A stretch of DNA of 64,000 nucleotides from Comamonas granuli NBRC 101663 (GTDB lineage Bacteria > Pseudomonadota > Gammaproteobacteria > Burkholderiales > Burkholderiaceae_C): contig NZ_BBJX01000007.1 of NCBI RefSeq assembly GCF_000739995.1, forward strand, positions 62,001 to 126,000, written 5' to 3'. The position numbers and the translations under genes were made by a program. The notes beneath the pieces were generated by a model. That model did no database searches, was not told the origin of the DNA, and was given only the letters and a program-made list of their open reading frames with translations. Positions 62,481 through 64,000 of this stretch are shown here, piece after piece. Position 1 is the stretch's first letter; each line of letters starts with the position of its first letter.

Positions 62481-64000
62481 ATGCAGACGAGCCCAAGTCC
62501 ACTGGTGCAGCGCATTGGCGTGCCCAAGGAAACTTTCCCTGGCGAAAAGCGCGTGGCCACCGTGCCCGACGTGGTGGAAAAACTCATCAAACTCGGCTTC
62601 AAGGTGGCTGTGGAAGCGGGTGCCGGCGATGCCGCCCACTTCAGCGACGACACCTACCGCGCCGCGGGCGCCGAGGTGCTGCCCGATGCGGCGCAGCTCT
62701 GGGCCGCATCGGACATCGTGCTCAAGGTGCGCCCGCCGAGCAGCGAGGAAGTGGCCCTGATGCGCGAAGGTGGCACGCTGATCGGCTTCGTCTGGCCCGC
62801 CCAGAACCCGGCGCTGATGGAGCAGCTCCAGGCCAAGAAGGCCACGGTGCTGGCCATTGACTGCCTGCCCCGCACCCTGAGCCGCGCGCAGAAGATGGAT
62901 GCGCTGACCTCCACCGCCGGGGTGAGCGGCTACCGCGCCGTGATCGAGGCGGCCAACGCCTTTGGCCGTTATTTCAACGGCCAGATCACGGCCGCGGGCA
63001 AGGTGCCGCCGGCCAAGGTGTTCATCGCCGGCGCCGGCGTGGCGGGCCTGGCCGCGATTGGCACGGCCGCCAACCTGGGCGCCATCGTGCGCGCCAACGA
63101 CACGCGCGCCGAGGTGGCCGACCAGGTCAAGTCCCTGGGCGGCGAGTTCGTCAAGGTGGACTACGAGGAAGACGGCTCGGGTGGCGGCGGCTACGCCAAG
63201 GTCATGAGCGAGGGCTTCCAGGCGGCGCAGCGCCAGATGTACGCCGAGCAGGCGAAGGATGCCGACATCATCATCACCACGGCCCTGATCCCCGGCAAGC
63301 CCGCGCCCAAGCTGATCACCGCCGAGATGGTGCAGAGCATGCGCCCCGGCAGCGTGATCGTGGACATGGCGGCCGAGCAGGGCGGCAACTGCGAACTGAC
63401 CGTGCCCGGCGAGGCCGTGGTGCGCCATGGCGTGACCATCATCGGCTACACCGACCTGGCCTCGCGCCTGGCCAAGCAGTCGTCCACGCTCTACGCCACC
63501 AACCTGCTGCGCCTGATCGAAGAGCTGTGCAAGGCCAAGGATGGCGTGGCCGTGGTCAACATGGAGGACGACGCCATCCGCGGCCTCACCGTCGTCAAGG
63601 ACGGCGCCCTCACCTGGCCCGCCCCGCCGCTCAAGGCGGCCCCGGCCCCTGCGCCCAAGCCTGCAGCCGCAGTGCCTGCGGCCGAGAAAAAGTCCAGCCA
63701 CGGCCCGGGCGCGCCCATGTCGGCCAAGACGCTGACCATCGTCTTTGCCGTGCTGGCCGTGCTCTTCTGGGGGGTGGGCGCCTATGCGCCGGTGGCTTTC
63801 CTGGGCCACTTCACGGTGTTTGTGCTGGCCTGCTTCATCGGCTACATGGTGGTGTGGAACGTCACCCCGGCCCTGCACACGCCGCTGATGAGCGTGACCA
63901 ATGCCATCTCCAGCATCATCGCCATCGGGGCGCTGGTGCAGATTGCACCGCCCGAAGCGGGGACGAACGGACGCCCGGACGGCTTGATCCTGTGGCTGGC
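62481..64000 (+). CDS. pntA: NAD(P) transhydrogenase subunit alpha (3' end outside window)
   Basis: The first 506 residues of the alpha subunit of proton-pumping transhydrogenase, which makes NADPH from NADH. Cytoplasmic NAD-binding domain [66 protein letters not shown]-type Rossmann segment, and [20 protein letters not shown] Pro/Ala linker (about 385-410) leads to membrane helices ([54 protein letters not shown]), so it is the fused E. coli-type alpha chain, not the split PntAA/PntAB. GGAGGAG lies 8 bases before the ATG. pntB should follow. Confidence 0.95.
   Translation, partial: MQTSPSPLVQRIGVPKETFPGEKRVATVPDVVEKLIKLGFKVAVEAGAGDAAHFSDDTYRAAGAEVLPDAAQLWAASDIVLKVRPPSSEEVALMREGGTLIGFVWPAQNPALMEQLQAKKATVLAIDCLPRTLSRAQKMDALTSTAGVSGYRAVIEAANAFGRYFNGQITAAGKVPPAKVFIAGAGVAGLAAIGTAANLGAIVRANDTRAEVADQVKSLGGEFVKVDYEEDGSGGGGYAKVMSEGFQAAQRQMYAEQAKDADIIITTALIPGKPAPKLITAEMVQSMRPGSVIVDMAAEQGGNCELTVPGEAVVRHGVTIIGYTDLASRLAKQSSTLYATNLLRLIEELCKAKDGVAVVNMEDDAIRGLTVVKDGALTWPAPPLKAAPAPAPKPAAAVPAAEKKSSHGPGAPMSAKTLTIVFAVLAVLFWGVGAYAPVAFLGHFTVFVLACFIGYMVVWNVTPALHTPLMSVTNAISSIIAIGALVQIAPPEAGTNGRPDGLILWL

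Overview
The window is a high-GC stretch of bacterial chromosome that looks like a betaproteobacterium of the family Comamonadaceae (Acidovorax / Alicycliphilus / Delftia type). The reasons are gene content and order (def - lipoprotein - fmt - azlCD; pgk ... pyk ... fba; a fused indolepyruvate oxidoreductase divergent from an AsnC regulator; yajC-secD-secF followed by DUF1631 and dprA), very G/C-biased third codon positions, and an interspersed repeat (a hairpin flanked by AAAAATGGCC and AGCTATCAAAA) that I recall from that family. The genus is not fixed by the sequence. No rRNA, tRNA, CRISPR array, transposase, integrase or prophage gene was seen.

Layout. 0-2.7 kb: 5' end of a branched-chain amino-acid-type binding protein, 3-hydroxybutyryl-CoA dehydrogenase, and a hemerythrin-like protein. 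2.7-6.3 kb (minus): an ABC exporter (NodI/NodJ-like) in tandem with two flavin split-barrel proteins, one carrying GAF and winged-helix-like domains. 6.5-11.4 kb: MgtC/DUF4010 membrane protein, AMP nucleosidase, and a PAS-PAS-GGDEF-EAL protein. 11.5-15 kb (minus): a histidine kinase, a FixJ-type regulator, a secreted HbpS/GlcG-type protein and a secreted ankyrin protein, with a perfect palindrome upstream of the HbpS gene; this is the best candidate for an uncharacterised sensing system. 15-20.3 kb: CDF metal exporter, dtd, TerC behind a yybP-ykoY-type manganese riboswitch, yaeQ, purB, GST. 20.6-28.5 kb (minus): degenerate HD-GYP-like protein, then a TetR - NodT - adaptor - RND efflux operon with a clear palindromic operator. 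28.5-39.7 kb: glnE, yhdP-like AsmA protein, nitrilase-family amidase, a 46-residue membrane peptide head-to-head with mltA, and a DUF2868 protein. 39.8-49.8 kb: AsnC regulator, indolepyruvate oxidoreductase, yajC-secD-secF, DUF1631. 49.8-55.5 kb: dprA and a LysM protein (minus); def, small lipoprotein, fmt, azlC, azlD (plus). 55.6-64 kb: pgk, two lipoproteins (one FlgO-like), pyk, two PAP2 phosphatases (minus), fba, and the 5' part of pntA, cut by the window end.

Most of the window is core metabolism, translation quality control, protein export and envelope maintenance. Its less ordinary signals are regulatory: the riboswitch, two strong palindromic operators, at least seven genes whose -10-like hexamer lies only 6-8 bases before the start codon (candidate leaderless transcripts), eight or nine copies of the family repeat (two of which supply the 3' ends of genes), a cloverleaf-like element inside the efflux operon, and a possible CU-rich small RNA between convergent genes. 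Functions are assigned by recognition of motifs and families; no database search was run.
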